Positions 39,319 through 41,089 of a DNA stretch of 41,089 nt are shown here, one piece after another (the first letter of the stretch is position 1; every line of letters begins with the position of its first letter). The translations under genes and the position numbers were made by a program. Below the pieces are notes generated by a model. It was not told the origin of the DNA and ran no database searches. It saw nothing but the letters and a program-made list of their open reading frames with translations. Source of the DNA: Candidatus Cloacimonadota bacterium (GTDB lineage: Bacteria; Cloacimonadota; Cloacimonadia; Cloacimonadales; TCS61); the NCBI GenBank assembly GCA_018400535.1, contig JAGYMQ010000009.1:1-41089 (forward strand), in the 5' to 3' direction.

Positions 39319-39882
39319 TCAAATGATCAATTTCTGCAAATCACGTTTTGGAACATAATGAACACCATTTTCATCACGCCAATATTCAATGTTATTGTTT
39401 ATGACATTGGTGATCTTTACTTGCTCTTTCGGTTTACCCAAAGCAATCGCATATAAGATATGATAATTATTTGGAAAGGATAGCTCTTTTTGTAATTTTT
39501 CACGGTCAACACTTGCAAAAATACAACCGCCATAACCTTTCTCGGTCGCTCCCAATAATATTGATTGACAGGCAATTCCAGCATCACATTGAACTTTTTC
39601 AGTATTTGAGGCTGTCGTCAAAATGATGATGTAAGCGGTGGGTTTTTCACCTTCTTCTGGTCCTTTCCAAGCTTGTAAATATCCAGCCCAGGATAAAGTG
39701 GAAAATACTATTTCATTCTGGGAAGAAGAATGCACCAATTTGAAACGTAATCTCTGTCGATTTGCTGCTGATGGAGATAAACGAGCCAACTCAATCAATT
39801 CTTCTAACATCTTATAATTGATCTTTTGGTTCTGATAAAATCTTCTGTAGCTTCTGCTTTTTCTAATCAGTTCTTTGAGCAC
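39319..39882 (-). CDS. Nitroreductase family protein
   Basis: This 187-residue FMN-binding nitroreductase-fold protein begins at a GTG (39882) with AGGAGG five bases upstream. It has the N-terminal RKSRSYRRF phosphate-binding segment, LSPSAANRQRLRFKLV (the SPSAxNxQ flavin motif) and, further on, CDAGIACQSILLGATEKGYGGC, the usual 'G--iQNllLaA---GLG' helix region. KEQVKI near the end lies where relatives have the final strand. Substrate is unknown. It is convergent with the sigma-54 regulator gene and follows a decayed GNAT gene. Confidence 0.88.
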   Translation of the reverse strand: MLKELIRKSRSYRRFYQNQKINYKMLEELIELARLSPSAANRQRLRFKLVHSSSQNEIVFSTLSWAGYLQAWKGPEEGEKPTAYIIILTTASNTEKVQCDAGIACQSILLGATEKGYGGCIFASVDREKLQKELSFPNNYHILYAIALGKPKEQVKITNVINNNIEYWRDENGVHYVPKRDLQKLII

Positions 39883-39936
39883 TTTTTCCTCCTGCTATCA
39901 TTTATTTTATTTCTTGATAATTCATATAAAAAAAAG

Positions 39937-40152
39937 TCATTTTCCCGCTCCTAGCCAGATATTTTTGGAAGTGAGATAATGTAACCTTGCAAATCTGTTC
40001 AATTGCCCATTTTCCCAAGATCCAATAAATAGATTTTTCTTATCCCGTACTCATTAATCGAAAATCTGAGAAACATAATCATCACCTCCCCAGATATTTT
40101 CTGAAATATTAAGAATTTCCTTTTTATCGTCAGCTTCGATTCTGCGAATCAT
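39937..40152 (-). pseudogene. GNAT N-acetyltransferase remnant
   Basis: The frame from ATG 40152, which overlaps the stop of the upstream metallopeptidase gene (ATGA), reads MIRRIEADDKKEILNISENI, then WGGDDYVSQIFD, then two consecutive stops TAA TGA (40056-40051), then VRDKKNLFIGSWENGQL, FARLHYL and NIWLGAGK before a third stop. GNAT proteins with an N-terminal 'IR-a---D---I--i---iw-G-DY-p--fdeW' and a following 'vGe--gk-vGfa-l' show the same order. The two stops replace the likely Glu-Trp (GAA to TAA and TGG to TGA, one base each). The acetyl-CoA-binding half is missing. It was evidently once coupled to the metallopeptidase gene. Confidence 0.7.
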
Positions 40153-40697
40153 AATAATCTCAGGTTAAATTTCCTTAAATAATCATTTTTCAGTTTGGGA
40201 TTGGGAACAAATTTTGCCAGCTCCTGCCAGAATTCTGGTTGATGATTTTTGATCTTGGTGTGAACTAACTCGTGCATAATGACATAATCGATCAATTCAA
40301 TAGGGAAATGCAGCAATTTGATATTGAGATTTATGTTATTTTTGGAAGAACAGCTGCCCCACCGAGTTTTTTGCTTGCGGATAGTGCAGCGATTGATTGG
40401 AAAATTGTATTTTTTTGCCAGATAAAATGTTCTATCTTTGAGCGTCTGCTTATTTTTTTCTGTAAAAACGATATTTCGTTTGGTAAATTGTTTTGTCATC
40501 AGATTTTTCTCTTTGAATAAAGCCAATTGTTGATATATCCATTTTTCCTTACTTTGTAGGAACTTACGTGATTCTTCGAGAGGGACAAGCGAGGGACGAG
40601 CTACGACGATTTTGTTTTCATCAAGGATTTTTATATAGATCTTTTTTGAACCTTTATGAATGCGATGAATCACTTTTATTTCTGTGTTTTGTTTCAT
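40149..40697 (-). CDS. YgjP-like (DUF45) metallopeptidase
   Basis: The 182-residue putative zinc metallopeptidase belongs to the SprT/YgjP-like group, whose substrates are unknown. The active site is H142-E143-x2-H146 in MHELVHTKIKNHQPEFW, with H152 and a downstream acidic residue; KTRWGSCSSKNNINLNIKL is the characteristic 'RWGSCS' segment before it. The N-terminal region (WIYQQLALFKEK) is the usual helical half. The ATG has no strong ribosome site and lies 44 bases inside the upstream candidate selenoprotein gene, in another frame, so it probably depends on coupling. Its stop overlaps the start of the GNAT remnant. Confidence 0.88.
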   Translation of the reverse strand: MKQNTEIKVIHRIHKGSKKIYIKILDENKIVVARPSLVPLEESRKFLQSKEKWIYQQLALFKEKNLMTKQFTKRNIVFTEKNKQTLKDRTFYLAKKYNFPINRCTIRKQKTRWGSCSSKNNINLNIKLLHFPIELIDYVIMHELVHTKIKNHQPEFWQELAKFVPNPKLKNDYLRKFNLRLL

Positions 40698-40911
40698 TTC
40701 TATTTTTCTGCTTGTTTTGTTTTTTCCTTCGTAAATTATCTATGAAAGGAGATAGGAGAACAAAGGCGAGAAAAGCTCCGATAAAAACGTTCGACCAAAC
40801 GTTTGAAACAGCGGGTCAGCCACCAGCTCTGCAGCCGATAAATTTATGGTACAACCAACCAATCGCGCCACCGATCATTATAAGCAGAATGTAAAGAAAA
40901 TAAAATTTCAT
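40654..40911 (-). CDS. Candidate selenoprotein: small DUF6132-like membrane protein with in-frame TGA
   Basis: The frame runs from ATG 40911, which shares one base with the preceding stop (TAATG), to TAA 40654-40656. It encodes 85 residues if the single in-frame TGA (codon 32, complement of 40816-40818) is read as selenocysteine. Before it come MKFYFLYILLIMIGGAIGWL (helix 1) and FIGCRAGG; after it PAVSNVWSNVFIGAFLAFVL (helix 2), then a basic tail RRKKQNKQK. Related small membrane proteins, as I recall the DUF6132 family, have GC-x-x-G-x-C-P-x-x-x-N; the TGA falls exactly on the second cysteine, making C27-x4-U32 a likely redox pair. A SECIS-like hairpin follows the TGA (separate entry), and selA is encoded at 26769. 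No pipeline translating TGA as stop would find it. Confidence 0.8.
40785..40804 (-). promoter_or_regulatory. Bacterial SECIS-like hairpin
   Basis: On the minus strand AAACGTT (40804-40798) pairs fully with AACGTTT (40791-40785) around a six-base loop TGGTCG. The loop holds GGUC, as does the E. coli fdhF SECIS loop (AGGUCU), which SelB recognises. The G-G-U lies 20-22 bases after the TGA; in fdhF it is 19-21. The hairpin lies within the coding frame, as bacterial SECIS elements do. Confidence 0.75.
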
Positions 40912-41089
40912 TATTTTATCATCAGCATTTTATTTCTGGCGATTGTTTTTCCATCTGCTTTCAATTGATACAAATATACTCCGCTGCTGACCGATTTATT
41001 GTTCTCATCTCGTCCGTTCCAGGTTTTTGTCATTCTGGATCCTTCGACTGAGCTCAGGGCAGATTTTGTCGAAAGATGAGAACTATGAC
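40911..41089 (-). CDS. C-terminal end of a secreted protein with FlgD/T9SS-like sorting module (5' end outside window)
   Basis: Only the last 58 residues are seen. TWNGRDENNKSVSSGVYLYQ followed by LKADGKTIARNKMLMIK is the classic end of an FlgD-like Ig or type IX 'por' sorting domain (W-G-D--G--v-sGvY-y-l--------kk---ik). The protein is therefore expected to be exported and attached outside the cell. Its stop codon TAA shares a base with the ATG of the candidate selenoprotein, so the two are cotranslated or at least cotranscribed. Just upstream in the frame is a repeat-derived stretch (41029-41080) unlike the rest of the domain. Confidence 0.78.
   Translation of the reverse strand, partial: HSSHLSTKSALSSVEGSRMTKTWNGRDENNKSVSSGVYLYQLKADGKTIARNKMLMIK
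41031..41075. repeat. REP-like palindromic repeat within coding sequence
   Basis: The segment contains TTCGAC (41043-41048), the perfect palindrome TGAGCTCA (41049-41056) and GTCGAA (41068-41073), so it folds as a nested inverted repeat. Sequences of the type 'CATTCTG-GATCCTTCGACTGAGCTCAGG' recur as dispersed elements in many genomes, from memory. Only one copy is in this window, so multiplicity is not shown here. Confidence 0.5.

Noticed and set aside
40051-40056. The TGA within the GNAT remnant as another recoded Sec codon
   Set aside because: It is adjacent to a TAA, which cannot be read as selenocysteine, and the family residue there is Trp. Pseudogene is the better reading.
40568-40894. 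Plus-strand open frame of 108 codons opposite the metallopeptidase start and the candidate selenoprotein
   Set aside because: No ribosome site or family motif; low-complexity Phe/Cys stretches arise from the antisense of the Lys-rich tail. The minus-strand genes explain the region.

Overview
The window is low-GC bacterial chromosome, about one third G+C by eye. Gene content suggests a Gram-negative, probably anaerobic member of the FCB group, most likely a Candidatus Cloacimonadota-type organism. The reasons are LptF/LptG-type permeases (a lipopolysaccharide outer membrane), a FlgD/T9SS-like C-terminal sorting module, pyruvate phosphate dikinase, NADP-type glutamate dehydrogenase, selenocysteine machinery (selA), and many sigma-54 activators and histidine kinases. 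The taxon is inference; no rRNA gene is present.

Layout. 1-6108 (minus): the end of a nitroreductase, a small PDZ protein, and a five-gene operon running DUF296/PPC protein, polysaccharide-deacetylase-like protein, two glycosyltransferases, hypA. 6249-8972 (plus): ppdK with a strong terminator. 9120-9422: ruins of an ISL3-family transposase. 9645-16657 (minus): an enlarged macromolecular-synthesis operon, rpsU - mini-yqeY - cvpA - mutS2 - dnaG - rpoD - tRNA-Met. 16794-21003: surface-polysaccharide genes (a flippase, then a plus-strand trio of glycosyltransferase, methyltransferase and sulfotransferase-like protein). 21006-25363 (minus): ligA - lptF - lptG, preceded by a small orphan gene. 26083-28166 (plus): rph - selA. 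28338-39297 (plus): a signalling region with a TPR histidine kinase plus NtrC-type regulator, gdhA, three tRNAs (Ser, Ser, Gln), then a receiver/PAS/kinase/receiver hybrid, a membrane histidine kinase and a second NtrC-type regulator with an altered GAFTGA loop. 39319-41089 (minus): a second nitroreductase, a decayed GNAT acetyltransferase, a YgjP-like metallopeptidase, an unannotated small gene with an in-frame TGA, and the C-terminus of a secreted protein.

The most striking item is at 40654-40911. It is an 85-codon membrane-protein gene interrupted by a single TGA exactly where related small proteins (motif GCxxGxCPxxxN, DUF6132-like, from memory) carry a cysteine. A 7-bp hairpin with a GGUC-containing apical loop lies 11-31 bases after the TGA, the geometry of a bacterial SECIS. 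Together with selA in the same window, this points to a selenoprotein that standard gene calling would miss completely.

Two decayed genes (ISL3 transposase, GNAT acetyltransferase) were also reconstructed. A recurrent TTGACA -35-like element, with a T-rich rather than TATAAT-like -10, precedes seven transcription units.
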